Shown: positions 32,023-42,080 of the stretch, piece by piece
Layout of the letters: each line of letters opens with the position of its first letter
Numbering within the stretch: the stretch's first letter is position 1
DNA from: BQJU01 sp965229635
GTDB lineage: Bacteria; Bacteroidota; Bacteroidia; Chitinophagales; Saprospiraceae
Length of the DNA stretch: 64,000 nucleotides
Assembly: GCA_965229635.1 (NCBI GenBank)
Contig: OZ245894.1
Span: forward strand, 1,302,001-1,366,000
Reading direction: 5' to 3'
Program-made: the position numbers and the translations under genes
The notes under the pieces: model-generated
Databases searched by the model: none
What the model was told of the DNA's origin: nothing
The model's input: only the letters and a program-made list of their open reading frames with translations

Positions 32023-32436
32023 ATGAAGAAAATTGTACTGAGTTTATCTTTTTGCCTGGTCGTATTGGCGCTCTCTGCACAGACCACTACTGACCAGGAT
32101 GCTGTTCAGCAGGCAACAAGTGAAATGGCTAGCCTATACCAGCTTGATGCCAAGCAAACGGCCAAAATGCAAACCATTCAGGAACGCCGCTTTCGCAATC
32201 TGGCAGAAATTGAAACATTGCAGGATTCCGACCCACGGCTGTACCTGATCAAGAAGAAGAATATTCGCAAGGGAATGGAGCATTCCATCCGCATGATGCT
32301 CACACAGGAGCAAATGCCGATTTTTAACCAGCAACTGGTGGATCGCAGAAAGCGCGAATCTGAAAAAATAAAGCAGATGAGGCTGAATGGCGCTTCCAAG
32401 GAAGAAATCCAGAATGCCTTACTGGAAATTGATTAG
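32023..32436 (+). CDS. Small secreted helical protein (Spy/LTXXQ-like)
   Basis: The 137-residue product has a signal peptide (about 1-19, ending ALSAQ), then charged helices with AKQTAKMQTIQERRFRNLAE and MLTQEQMPIFNQQLVDRRKR. The L-T-x-x-Q motif and helical design resemble periplasmic Spy/CpxP-like proteins, which act as chaperones or stress sensors. The match is suggestive only. A hairpin follows its stop. Confidence 0.6.
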   Translation: MKKIVLSLSFCLVVLALSAQTTTDQDAVQQATSEMASLYQLDAKQTAKMQTIQERRFRNLAEIETLQDSDPRLYLIKKKNIRKGMEHSIRMMLTQEQMPIFNQQLVDRRKRESEKIKQMRLNGASKEEIQNALLEID

Positions 32437-32466
32437 TAGCGACTAATCTTTTTTCTGAAAAACAGG

Positions 32467-32497
32467 AAGGATTGGTGGTATAATGCTACCAATCCTT
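32467..32497 (+). terminator. Hairpin after the small secreted-protein gene
   Basis: AAGGATTGGT (32467-32476) and ACCAATCCTT (32488-32497) form a perfect 10-base stem 30 bases after the stop. The downstream T-run is short and interrupted. Confidence 0.6.
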
Positions 32498-32913
32498 CTT
32501 GCATTAATATCCCTCGCTCACCGGCTCGCTTTGGCCTGCACTATTCTTCCTTTTTTACCAAAAAAGTATCAATTTTTGAAAACCTGACCTTTTCACGACC
32601 ATTTCCGTTATAAACTGGCAATATTTCAGAACAAACTTCCCTTTATAACTGTACCATTTACTGGAAGTACTTTTCTGCTTAGCTCAGTTGGAGTACTACA
32701 CCCTATAAACTTGGCAGGAAATTTGCAAAAAAAGGTGACCAGACAATTCTTCCCCCCCGGTTTATTGAGAATTTGTTGTAAGTCCAGGGCTTTTAGCCCG
32801 ATTAATGTGGACTATTTTTATCACTAAGAATAGGAAAATGCCTACCTTTAAGGCACTAAAAATAGTAGGAAGGAATTAATAAATAGCTAATCACTATAAT
32901 TGAAAAAAAATTG
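32498..32913. other. Leader region of the citrate synthase gene
   Basis: No gene. AT-rich towards the right end. TACCTTTA near 32848 is one base off the -7 consensus. No riboswitch-like structure is recognised. Confidence 0.4.
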
Positions 32914-34245
32914 ATGGATCCCCTAAAACAGAAGTTTAATGAGAAGGCAGCTAAGTTGAAGAAAGAGATCAAGGCGCTGCTGAAAGAGAAAGGTAATACT
33001 AAGGTTGATGAAGTTGTATTGAGTCAGGTGTTCGGGGGAGCCCGTGGTATCAAAATGATGCTTTGGGAAACCTCCCAGCTGGACCCTATTGAAGGCATCC
33101 GTTTTCGCGGATATTCGATTCCTCAACTAAAAGAATTATTACCGAAAGGTCCCGACGGGAGAGAACCGCGTCCAGAGGGCTTATTTTGGTTGATGCTGGT
33201 CGGTGAGATTCCTACCGATGAGGAGGTAAAATGGCTTACCGGACAGTGGACCCATCGCAGTAATGTACCGGAGCACGTATTTAAGGTATTGGATAGCCTT
33301 CCGGTAGATACCCATCCGATGACCCAGCTATCTACCGCCATTCTGGCCATGCAAACGGAGAGCTGTTTCGCTCATCGCTATGCGGAAGGTATCTCAAAAT
33401 CGGAATATTGGGATCCAACCTATGAAGATACGATGAACCTGATTGCCCGCCTGCCACGTGTAGCGGCCTATATCTACCGTCGTACCTATCACGATAGTAA
33501 ACATATTACTCCGGATCTGTCTCTGGATTGGGCTGGTAACTTCGCCCACATGCTGGGGTTTGAAAATCCCGAATTCAAGAGCCTGATGCGTTTGTATCTG
33601 ACCATTCATGCCGATCACGAAGGCGGAAATGCCTCAGCCCACGCCACCCACCTTGTAGGTTCTACCCTGAGCGATCCATACTACTCGCTGGCGGGAGGTA
33701 TGACTGCCCTGGCCGGACCACTTCACGGGTTGGCCAATCAGGAGGTAATCAAGTGGATTTTCCGTATGATCGATGCCCTGGGGACCACCAAACCTACCAA
33801 GGAGCAAATTGCCGAATACGTAAAGAGCACCCTGGCTGCCGGTCAGGTGATTCCGGGTTACGGCCACGCAGTATTGCGCCGTCCCGATCCTCGTTTTATG
33901 GCGCAAAAGCGCTTTGCTGAAGAATACATCAAGGATGCCGATATCGTGAATGTAGTCTGGAAGGTATTCGAGGTGGTGCCACCAATCCTGGAAGGACTGG
34001 GCAAAGTGAAAAACCCCTGGCCAAATGTTGATGCCCACTCTGGCGCGATATTGGTGCACTACGGATTGAAAGAAAACAGTTATTATACCGTCTTGTTTGG
34101 TGTTTCAAGAGCACTAGGTGTACTTGCCGCATTGTGCTGGTCACGTGCGCTCGGACTACCATTGGAAAGACCAAAGTCGCTTACGTACAATTGGGTCAAA
34201 GAGTTCTTGAAAAAAGAAGAAGAAACAGAAAAAGTAGCCGGGTAA
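32914..34245 (+). CDS. gltA: Citrate synthase of the mitochondrial (eukaryotic) type
   Basis: It condenses oxaloacetate with acetyl-CoA at the entry to the TCA cycle. ATG 32914 gives 443 residues (TTG 32911 precedes it). Catalytic residues fall at His271 (GGMTALAGPLHGLANQEV), His318 (GYGHAVLRR) and Asp373, with His235 in HADHEGGNAS. These are within three positions of pig mitochondrial His274, His320, Asp375 and His238. The C-terminal NYYTVLFGVSRALGV-like block (here NSYYTVLFGVSRALGV) and LERPKS are also as in mitochondrial enzymes, unlike the hexameric E. coli type. A dimeric, NADH-insensitive enzyme is expected from family knowledge. Confidence 0.95.
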   Translation: MDPLKQKFNEKAAKLKKEIKALLKEKGNTKVDEVVLSQVFGGARGIKMMLWETSQLDPIEGIRFRGYSIPQLKELLPKGPDGREPRPEGLFWLMLVGEIPTDEEVKWLTGQWTHRSNVPEHVFKVLDSLPVDTHPMTQLSTAILAMQTESCFAHRYAEGISKSEYWDPTYEDTMNLIARLPRVAAYIYRRTYHDSKHITPDLSLDWAGNFAHMLGFENPEFKSLMRLYLTIHADHEGGNASAHATHLVGSTLSDPYYSLAGGMTALAGPLHGLANQEVIKWIFRMIDALGTTKPTKEQIAEYVKSTLAAGQVIPGYGHAVLRRPDPRFMAQKRFAEEYIKDADIVNVVWKVFEVVPPILEGLGKVKNPWPNVDAHSGAILVHYGLKENSYYTVLFGVSRALGVLAALCWSRALGLPLERPKSLTYNWVKEFLKKEEETEKVAG

Positions 34246-34406
34246 CCAACCCGGTTAATGTATTATATAAAAATCGTTGCAGGATATTGATCACCAGCTT
34301 TTTTGTTAAACTGGCGATGAATATGCTGTGACGATTTTTTGTTTTAAACATACTCTTCAACCATTCGTACCCATCAAGGGTTGTAGAAGGGAGTATTTTA
34401 ATCGAT

Positions 34407-37271
34407 ATGGCAAAGAATCAGCAAAACGGTACCATTGACAATGGCACGATAGAAGAACAAGAGTTCATCGAGGTCATTGGTGCCAAGGAACACAACCTGA
34501 AGGACATTGATGTGCGGATTCCCCGTAATAAGATGGTCGTGATCACGGGCATCAGTGGCAGTGGTAAATCCTCTCTGGCCTTTGATACGATCTATGCCGA
34601 AGGGCAGCGGCGTTATATGGAGACGTTCTCTGCCTATGCCCGACAGTTTATCGGTGAAATGGAGCGTCCGGAGGTGGAGCAGATTTCCGGCCTCAGCCCG
34701 GTGATTTCCATCGAACAAAAGACGACTGGCCGCAATCCACGCTCTACGGTAGGGACCATTACTGAAATATACGACTTTCTGCGCCTGCTGTATGCGCGTA
34801 TCGGGGAGGCTTATTCCTACGAGACCGGAAAGCCCATGATCAAGTATAGCGAAGACCAGATGAAGGAGCGCATCATGGATCAGTATGCCGGTAAAAAAGT
34901 GGCCCTGCTGGCACCGCTGGTGCGTGGCCGGAAAGGGCATTACCGCGAGGTCTTTGAACAAATGCTCAAACAGGGATATACCAAAGTGCGTGTCGATGGC
35001 GTATTGATCGACCTCGAGCCGGGATTGCAGGTAGATCGCTATAAGGTACACGACATCGAATTGGTGGTAGACCGACTGAAAATTGGGGAAGAACGCCGCG
35101 ATCGCATCAACGAATCGGTGCAAACCGCCCTGAAAATGGGCAATGACCTGCTCATGATCATGGATGTGGATACCAATGAAGTGACGACGCTGAGTAAGCA
35201 ACTGATGGACCCCGAATCAGGGATTTCCTATGAGGAGCCTTCACCAAATTCCTTTTCCTTCAATTCGCCTTATGGTGCCTGTCCCAACTGTAAGGGCCTC
35301 GGTCTGGTCAACCAGGTGGATATGGACAAGGTCATTCCCGATGATAGCAAGAGCATTAATGAACAGGGTATCGTGCCTTTCGGCGAAGTACGGGACAATA
35401 TGACCTTCAAACAACTGCGGACCATTTCCAAACGGTATAAATTCAATTTTTCAACTCCGGTCAAGGATATGCCGGAGAAGGCCCTCGAGACAATATTACA
35501 CGGAGGTGATGATAGCTTTGATACGAAGCTGAAATTCAACAGCAGTCACGACTTCTCTTACAACCTGGCGCAAGAAGGACTATTAAATATGCTGTCTCGA
35601 TGGTATGAAAACTCAACCTCCGAAAAGGTACGCAGCTGGGTGGAAGAGTTCATGACCATCAATGACTGTCCGGAATGCAACGGTCAACGCTTACGCAAAG
35701 AGTCGCTGCATTTTAAGCTAAATGGGAAAAATATATCCGATCTGGCGCAGATGGACATCATTGAGCTCAATGAGTTTATGCTGGACCTCGACAATCACCT
35801 TTCGGAACGACAGGAGGTGATTGCCAAAGAAATACTGAAGGAAATCCGCTTCCGTCTCGGCTTTTTGCTGCATGTAGGCCTGGATTATCTGATGCTGGAC
35901 CGTCCGGCGCGTACCCTGTCGGGAGGAGAGTCGCAGCGCATTCGCCTGGCCACCCAGATCGGCTCCCAACTGACGGGCATTACCTACATCCTGGACGAAC
36001 CAAGTATTGGTTTGCACCAACGAGACAACCAGCGCCTAATCGAAGCACTGCGCGAACTATCGGATATAGGCAATACGGTATTGGTCGTTGAGCACGACAA
36101 GGACATCATGCTGGCCTCTGACTACCTGATCGATCTCGGTCCGGGTGCAGGCAAGCACGGTGGAGAAGTGGTCGGTGAAGGAGTTCCAAAGGTATTTGTG
36201 AAAAACAGTACCCTTACCTCGGAATACCTCAATAATAAACGCCGCATTGAAATCCCGGAAAAGCGCCGCAAGGGCAACGGTAAATGGCTGGAGCTGAAAG
36301 GCGCCACCGGCAATAACCTAAAATCGGTGGATGTCAAGATACCGTTGGGTACCTTTACCTGTATCACCGGCGTATCCGGCAGTGGCAAATCCACGTTGAT
36401 CAATGAGACCTTGTATCCCATTTTGCGGCAGCATTTTTATAAAAGTATTGGTAAACCCATGCCCTTTAAAACCATCAAAGGGCTGGACCACATCGATAAG
36501 GTCATTGAGATTGACCAATCGCCTATTGGTCGAACACCTCGCTCCAATCCGGCAACCTACACCGGCGTTTTTACCGATATCCGCAAGATCTTTTCCGAGC
36601 TTCCCGAAGCGAAAATTCGCGGTTATAAACCGGGGCGCTTCTCCTTTAATGTCAAAGGTGGCCGCTGCGATGTCTGTGAAGGCTCCGGTATGCGGGTCAT
36701 TGAGATGAACTTCCTGCCGGATGTATACGTGGAGTGTGAAAAATGTCTGGGCCGCCGCTACAACCGTGAAACGTTGGAAGTGCTCTATAAAGGCAAGTCA
36801 ATCAGCGATGTACTCGATATGACCGTTAGTGAAGCGGTAGAGTTTTTTGAAAACATTCCCGCCATCTACCGAAAATTGAGAACGCTAAACAGTGTTGGCC
36901 TTGGATACATTACGCTGGGACAGCAAGCGACCACCTTATCCGGTGGCGAAGCACAGCGCGTAAAACTTTCCGAAGAACTCGCCAAGCGTGATACCGGTAA
37001 TACGGTTTACATCCTGGACGAGCCAACCACTGGCTTACATTTTGAGGACATCAAGCACCTACTGGCCGTACTCAATAAGCTGGCCGAAAAAGGCAATACC
37101 GTGATCGTCATCGAACACAACCTGGACGTAGTGAAAGTAGCCGACTACCTCATCGATATGGGCCCCGAAGGCGGACAGCGTGGGGGGACCGTAGTCTGTA
37201 CCGGCACGCCCGAACAGGTTGCCAAAAAGAAACAAAGCTACACCGGGCAGTTTTTGAAGGCAGAACTTTAG
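34407..37271 (+). CDS. uvrA: Excinuclease ABC subunit A
   Basis: The 954-residue damage-recognition ATPase of nucleotide excision repair carries two ABC modules: Walker A GISGSGKSS (49-57) and GVSGSGKST (about 655), with signature LSGGE near 504 and 845. Zinc-site cysteines are CPNC (about 292), CPEC (about 422), CDVC (about 754) and CEKC (about 777). The first CxxC of zinc module 1 is replaced: the segment reads LMDPESGISYEE where CPxC would be expected, so that module has only half its ligands. Other features are complete. It is monocistronic and followed by a long repeat-rich gap. Confidence 0.96.
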   Translation: MAKNQQNGTIDNGTIEEQEFIEVIGAKEHNLKDIDVRIPRNKMVVITGISGSGKSSLAFDTIYAEGQRRYMETFSAYARQFIGEMERPEVEQISGLSPVISIEQKTTGRNPRSTVGTITEIYDFLRLLYARIGEAYSYETGKPMIKYSEDQMKERIMDQYAGKKVALLAPLVRGRKGHYREVFEQMLKQGYTKVRVDGVLIDLEPGLQVDRYKVHDIELVVDRLKIGEERRDRINESVQTALKMGNDLLMIMDVDTNEVTTLSKQLMDPESGISYEEPSPNSFSFNSPYGACPNCKGLGLVNQVDMDKVIPDDSKSINEQGIVPFGEVRDNMTFKQLRTISKRYKFNFSTPVKDMPEKALETILHGGDDSFDTKLKFNSSHDFSYNLAQEGLLNMLSRWYENSTSEKVRSWVEEFMTINDCPECNGQRLRKESLHFKLNGKNISDLAQMDIIELNEFMLDLDNHLSERQEVIAKEILKEIRFRLGFLLHVGLDYLMLDRPARTLSGGESQRIRLATQIGSQLTGITYILDEPSIGLHQRDNQRLIEALRELSDIGNTVLVVEHDKDIMLASDYLIDLGPGAGKHGGEVVGEGVPKVFVKNSTLTSEYLNNKRRIEIPEKRRKGNGKWLELKGATGNNLKSVDVKIPLGTFTCITGVSGSGKSTLINETLYPILRQHFYKSIGKPMPFKTIKGLDHIDKVIEIDQSPIGRTPRSNPATYTGVFTDIRKIFSELPEAKIRGYKPGRFSFNVKGGRCDVCEGSGMRVIEMNFLPDVYVECEKCLGRRYNRETLEVLYKGKSISDVLDMTVSEAVEFFENIPAIYRKLRTLNSVGLGYITLGQQATTLSGGEAQRVKLSEELAKRDTGNTVYILDEPTTGLHFEDIKHLLAVLNKLAEKGNTVIVIEHNLDVVKVADYLIDMGPEGGQRGGTVVCTGTPEQVAKKKQSYTGQFLKAEL

Positions 37272-38397
37272 GGGGCAGGAGGTTAGAGTGAGTGTAGAGT
37301 TTAGAGTTTAGGCGTGTCTTACACTGGAGGAGGCGGTTTAGACGGGAGGCTTTGCTAGGTTATTGTGTGGACTTTTATCTGTTGGAGGCTGCGTTGGATT
37401 TTGGAAAGTTTAGAGTGTAGAGGTGTAGAGTTTAGAGGTTTAGAGTTTAGAGAAAGGCACAGCTATTTATCCTGCAAATTCTTGATTTCTGGAAATGCTA
37501 GGATATGTTTAGGAAGTATATTGGTTGGTTGAGAGTCGATGCTGCAAACATCACTTAAACAGGTTATTTCATTGGTCCGCCTCCTCCCTAAACCTCCTAC
37601 ACACTAAACTCTAAACTAAAATAATTCTGCAAATTCTAAAACCCTGGGAATCCTGCTCTGCACAGTGATAGTTAATGAAAAGTCGATAATACAAACATCT
37701 CCCAAGCGAGTGGTTGTAAAGGTGAGGAGTGAAGTGGTGATGGGTGATTTTTCTAAAACCTAAAGCCCAAAATCTACGACCTGGTAAATCCTGAAAACTT
37801 GATAATTCTGAAAATCCTGTTCGAATTATGCTCCAATACTTGATATTAATATAATAACTCCTTATCTTGCCGAAAATTAACCTCTTCTACCTGCAAATCT
37901 AACCGCTAACGTTCTGTTCTAACTCGACTTCAATATCTAAATTGCTTTAAGCAATACTTAGAGCTGTTTTTTTCTGTTTGTTAGTGTAACGAACTGATAG
38001 TCAGTTAAAAACAGTGCTGTTGTACCCTTTGAAATTGCAACCTTGTGTTGCTCATGCTGACCTGTCTCTTTCTTACATATAGGTCACCCCACTTGGTAAA
38101 TATTACAGTCCTACTTTATTTTATTTAACTTTTGTATTGTTAATTAAACATATAAGAGCATGGATTGTAATGCCTGTAACTTACCTTTTAACAAAAATAA
38201 AACAACCAATATTCGCTTTTGGAAGCCAGGCCGATGCCAATTGGTCCCGGGCTACTTTTATTTACCATATGATCACAAAGATGATCTCCTGCATTACAAT
38301 TTCCGAACAGAATAGAGCGCTTCTCTAGCACTTACCCAAAACGCTCAATCCCCCCATCATTAGTTCTATTTTTTTAACTTTTAAAAACACCTGTTTT
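37272..38397. other. 1.1-kb non-coding region with dispersed repeats
   Basis: The left half (to about 37.84 kb) is packed with GTTTAGAG-type phrases in both orientations, TGCAAATTCT phrases and two GTCGAT elements. The right half is unique AT-rich sequence. A 63-codon frame at 38137 has no convincing features and is not called. Confidence 0.6.
37682..37711 (+). repeat. Dispersed GTCGATGTT/CTCCCAAG element, copy 3
   Basis: GTCGATAATACAAACATC followed by TCCCAAGCGAGT. A more degenerate copy (GTCGATGCTGCAAACATC) precedes it near 37536. Confidence 0.65.
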
Positions 38398-40284
38398 ATG
38401 AGTGATTCATCAATGTCCTCAAGTGCGGATTTCGAGATCTGGAACCACAATGATCGCGGAGGGTTAAGCGATACCTTTACTGGCACACAAGGGCAGGACA
38501 ACATTACCGGCAATACGGATTCGCTGGAGACGGCAGCCAATACCTGGGTGATTGTCTTTAACGACACCCACTACACCGGAGACAGTATGCAGGTCGGACC
38601 AGGTACCTACCTCAGCGATCTCAACCACGTGGACCGGTATGACTCTAGTGGTAGCAAACAAGGGGACTGGAAAAATCAAATCCAGAGCTTCATTTTGTAC
38701 AAATCCCAACCGGCGTATTGGGGGCGAAACCCGAAGAGCAGTGAACTGTTTGACCCGGGGTCGGGAAAGGCAGTCTTTACTGAGAACACGGATTTTCTCG
38801 GAGATAACAGAACGTTTGCAGCGCCTTACACCGCGCCAAACTTACAATCTATTGGCTACACGACCAACAGCGTTGAAATGTATCGGACTACCGGCGGTAC
38901 GATCAATTCCCTGCGGACTGGGGCCAATGCCTGGTTGATTATTTCCAGTGACTTTGAGTCAAACGGAGATTCCCTGAAGGTGCCACCCAGTACGACTTAC
39001 AAGGATCTCAATGATGTAGATCGCAAAGACATGGATGGTAACGATGATGGCGACTGGAAAAATCAGATCGCATCCTTTCTATTGTACCCAGCAAAGCCCG
39101 CTTTTTGGGATACAGCTTACCCCCGGCCATATATCGACTTTGCTGCGTTGTTTGACCTCTATCCTGACACCACCAATAGTGTCAATGATGACAAAATCAC
39201 CTATGTAATCGAGGATGCTACGTACAATATTGACGAACCAGACCTGGAAATCCAGACTACTACCCAAGCATTGTCGAACTACTACGGCGATGATGATTTC
39301 ACTCCCTTACCCGCTGATGGCTGGACCAAGTACTCCGTGAGTATGAGTCACAAGAATACGGCGGGCAGGAATGACCACGCCAATTTCAATATCTACTTTG
39401 ACAATACGGGCAAGTTGGTCAGCATTCAGGATTTTACCTGGGATTCGGATGGGGCTTATAATATTTCGCAGCAGGCCATTTCCATTGTGGATGACGAAGC
39501 CTGGTTACTGGGCGCTTCCGGAACCTTGGAAACACTGGGCATCTCCGATGAAATTGCCGATGCTTTTGTGGATATGTTTGATTTTGTCTGTAAGGTGTTT
39601 AATGATATCAGTTCCCTGATTTTCAAACTAACCGATAACGGTGGCCGGTATTATTTCCTTCCGGTCATTTGCCACACCATCAATCGCATTTGCACGGTGG
39701 TGCTGGACAATTACAACCTGCAGACCTATACCAGTGCCGCAGACACCCGGAATAATTATGCACTGGACTTCAATTATGGAGGCTATTACAATGCATTAAG
39801 TGGTAGTATGGATTCAATCAGTAATTGGAATACAAAATCTGGTTACGATGCCAACAATGCTTACAATCAGGTGATGGAATACGTCTATTCCGGCTACAAC
39901 TTCCGCACCTGGTACCAGGAAATTTCCTTCTCCGTGGAGTTGGGCCTGATGGTATCCTGCAAGATCGACTATGAAATTGATGATGACAAGGATGACCACA
40001 TCATCTTGTTGATGGCCTTCCGCGTTCCTGCCGAGGGAGACACCAATCCGGTACTCGTATTTGCGCAGGCCACGATCCAGTTTACGGATGAGTCCGAGTC
40101 CAATATCATGACGTCACCTTACACCGGAGACAATATTATTAATGATGTCTACAGTGACTTATCTGCCGGACTCAGCAATGACAACGTCACCACCAGTGAA
40201 TACGGCGGCCGTCAATACCTGGCCGACATTGCCAAAGCCAATATGCAGGCGATGGAAAGCTGTGCGGTCTTTGAGCAGAAATAA
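38398..40284 (+). CDS. Protein with two beta/gamma-crystallin-like domains and an unknown C-terminal part
   Basis: The 628-residue acidic product has no signal peptide. Two related blocks are visible: WVIVFNDTHYTGDSMQVGPG through GDWKNQIQSFILY (about 48-102) and WLIISSDFESNGDSLKVPPS through GDWKNQIASFLLY (about 180-230). Both end in the same GDWKNQI motif. They resemble beta/gamma-crystallin folds, often calcium-binding, as the D/N-rich loops would allow. The remaining 380 residues are unassigned, with PVICHTINRICTVVLDN about two-thirds along. It stands alone between non-coding DNA and a minus-strand gene. Cytoplasmic location, or an unrecognised export route, is open. Confidence 0.6.
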   Translation: MSDSSMSSSADFEIWNHNDRGGLSDTFTGTQGQDNITGNTDSLETAANTWVIVFNDTHYTGDSMQVGPGTYLSDLNHVDRYDSSGSKQGDWKNQIQSFILYKSQPAYWGRNPKSSELFDPGSGKAVFTENTDFLGDNRTFAAPYTAPNLQSIGYTTNSVEMYRTTGGTINSLRTGANAWLIISSDFESNGDSLKVPPSTTYKDLNDVDRKDMDGNDDGDWKNQIASFLLYPAKPAFWDTAYPRPYIDFAALFDLYPDTTNSVNDDKITYVIEDATYNIDEPDLEIQTTTQALSNYYGDDDFTPLPADGWTKYSVSMSHKNTAGRNDHANFNIYFDNTGKLVSIQDFTWDSDGAYNISQQAISIVDDEAWLLGASGTLETLGISDEIADAFVDMFDFVCKVFNDISSLIFKLTDNGGRYYFLPVICHTINRICTVVLDNYNLQTYTSAADTRNNYALDFNYGGYYNALSGSMDSISNWNTKSGYDANNAYNQVMEYVYSGYNFRTWYQEISFSVELGLMVSCKIDYEIDDDKDDHIILLMAFRVPAEGDTNPVLVFAQATIQFTDESESNIMTSPYTGDNIINDVYSDLSAGLSNDNVTTSEYGGRQYLADIAKANMQAMESCAVFEQK

Positions 40285-40390
40285 TGTCCCTTACTTAACT
40301 CAATCCCGGCAGGCCGGGCAACCGGTTTGCGGGGTTGGGATTTATGATGTTTCATTAAGTAATTTGGACAAATGTAGCTTTCTTAATAAT

Positions 40391-41350
40391 CTATTTTGAA
40401 ATGATGAAGTCCCCAAAATGAGCACTTTTACCATTTTCATACCAAATGCCTTTTATCAAACTCCCATTTTTATACAAGTAGCAATAATATTCCCCTTCTG
40501 CAACATTATCCATTTTTCGAATTCTAGTTTCCCTAAAACGAAAAAATAGGCCACCATCAAAATCAATGATTTTTTGTAAGGGTCTAAGCTTTGATTTAGT
40601 CTCAAAATCCAAATCTTCAGTTAAAATTTCGCCTTCAATTCTTGTTATGGCATTGCCCAGGGTTGGCCAATTCAGATTTCCAAAAAAAGTCGAACCATTT
40701 ACTTTATTAATACTCATGATCATTTCATAAGGGACATCATTAGGTTGATTATATCTACCTTCCCATTCAGATTCTACCAAAGCCAGAGAGGATATATTCG
40801 AAGAATTTTCTTTTTTACTTAAATTGTTATTCCCTTCAATTGCAGAACCTTCGTTTAAGTACCGCAACATGAAAAATAATTCACTTATTTTCTCTCTCCT
40901 TGAGAAAGGATCAACAAGCATATATTTAGGTAAATAAATACTGGCTTTATCTAAAATTTTACTGTTAAAGGACTCAACAGTAACGGTGATTTTTATCTGA
41001 CCACTTGAAGATTCTTCAAACACCTCACCAAATACAACCTCTTTGGCATCTAGTGCTTTAAGTCTGTCAAAAAGTGTAGGGGGAATATTCTCAATACTTA
41101 ATATTGATTTCTCTTGTTCTTTCTGATCGAAAAGACGAGCATAATGTCTTCGTTGCAATATGTTTTTGCAGCACCGGGATTGAATAAGTTTTTCCTCAAA
41201 GTCCTCTGTTAACGACCGCGTATACTCATTCCTAGAGCCATCTCTATTCGTGAATTCCCATACATAAATCCCCTCATTTTGTCCTAATCCCCCAGTGGGC
41301 ATTGCCAATAACAGTATTAAATTGATAACTATTACTTGTAGAGTTTTCAT
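40391..41350 (-). CDS. Secreted protein with a CsgG/FlgO-like N-terminal part
   Basis: The 319-residue product has a signal peptide (ending GGLGQ at about 24). The segment with YTRSLTEDFEEKLIQSRCC, NILQRRHYARLFDQ and LKALDAKEVVFGEVFE resembles CsgG/FlgO/TolB-like domains, in which a set of gene products is summed and identified by reading a key. The C-terminal part (LALVESEWEGRYNQPNDVP onward) is unassigned. It lies 12 bases after the upstream 169-residue gene on the same strand, so the two form an operon. AT-rich composition differs from the core genes. Confidence 0.5.
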   Translation of the reverse strand: MKTLQVIVINLILLLAMPTGGLGQNEGIYVWEFTNRDGSRNEYTRSLTEDFEEKLIQSRCCKNILQRRHYARLFDQKEQEKSILSIENIPPTLFDRLKALDAKEVVFGEVFEESSSGQIKITVTVESFNSKILDKASIYLPKYMLVDPFSRREKISELFFMLRYLNEGSAIEGNNNLSKKENSSNISSLALVESEWEGRYNQPNDVPYEMIMSINKVNGSTFFGNLNWPTLGNAITRIEGEILTEDLDFETKSKLRPLQKIIDFDGGLFFRFRETRIRKMDNVAEGEYYCYLYKNGSLIKGIWYENGKSAHFGDFIISK

Positions 41351-41362
41351 TAAATATGATTA

Positions 41363-41872
41363 TTAAAATGTTTTACAATCGCTTTCAAGTGTAAATACAA
41401 CTGTCAGATTACTTCTTACAAGCCGATTTTTTTCACAATAATACTCTTTGTTTTTTATTACTATTTTATGAGTTCCTAGTTTTTCTTTGACAAGAAACAT
41501 TTTCCTAATTCCACTGCTTCCTATGTCTTCAGCAACTTCATCATCAATTAGAATCTCTGCTCCTGTTAAACTTATCGGGACTAAAACCTTTACTTCATAG
41601 AAAGTGGAGGAGACTAAATCATCTTTCACTTCATTATCGGTTTTTTGGCCTCTTTGGATAATCTCTTTATTCGAGAAATTAGAATCCACCCGTTCCTTTT
41701 TTACTGACTGAGTTCCCTCCTGCACAGTCGTACTCTCTGTCGAATCGTGCGGCTTCCCATCTTTATCGATCTTTAAATACCTCAAAGTCAGAGCTGTCAA
41801 TATAGCAATAGCGAGTCCTATAATTATTGGGAATAGTAATTTTTCATTTATGTATTTTATTTCACCTTTCAT
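41363..41872 (-). CDS. Single-TM hypothetical protein whose start abuts an IS21 element
   Basis: ATG 41872 gives 169 residues: a short cytoplasmic start (MKGEIKYINEKL), one helix (LFPIIIGLAIAILTALTL, about 12-30), a polar linker and a C-terminal beta-rich domain with GAEILIDDEVAEDI and KLGTHKIVIKNKEYYC that resembles a PEGA-like domain. The start codon lies inside the CATAT target duplication of the IS element at 41875, so the gene has lost its native leader. The frame stays open into the IS terminal repeat, but that is not native sequence. It probably formed an operon with the next gene. Confidence 0.6.
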   Translation of the reverse strand: MKGEIKYINEKLLFPIIIGLAIAILTALTLRYLKIDKDGKPHDSTESTTVQEGTQSVKKERVDSNFSNKEIIQRGQKTDNEVKDDLVSSTFYEVKVLVPISLTGAEILIDDEVAEDIGSSGIRKMFLVKEKLGTHKIVIKNKEYYCEKNRLVRSNLTVVFTLESDCKTF

Positions 41873-41874
41873 AT
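41870..41874. repeat. Target-site duplication, left (CATAT)
   Basis: CATAT directly left of the IS21-family element is repeated at 44542-44546 on the other side. Its first three bases are the complement of the ATG of the minus-strand gene. Confidence 0.85.
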
Positions 41875-42080
41875 TGCATATATCGGTCAAACCATGCCAC
41901 CTATATCGGAGCAAACCGTGCCACCTGTATCGGATGAAAGGGTGCCAGTCATATCAGCGCAAAGGGTGCCACTACATTGTGTTATAAAAAATGAGTTAGC
42001 GAGGTTTCTATCAGGAATCATGGTTATTGCGAGTTTGACAATGTTGTCGAGCTTTATGGAGTATCAAAACTACTTCAGCA

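Noticed and set aside
38137..38328. 63-codon plus-strand frame before the crystallin-like gene
   Set aside because: No ribosome binding site, no recognisable pattern and mixed hydrophobic composition typical of AT-rich non-coding DNA.
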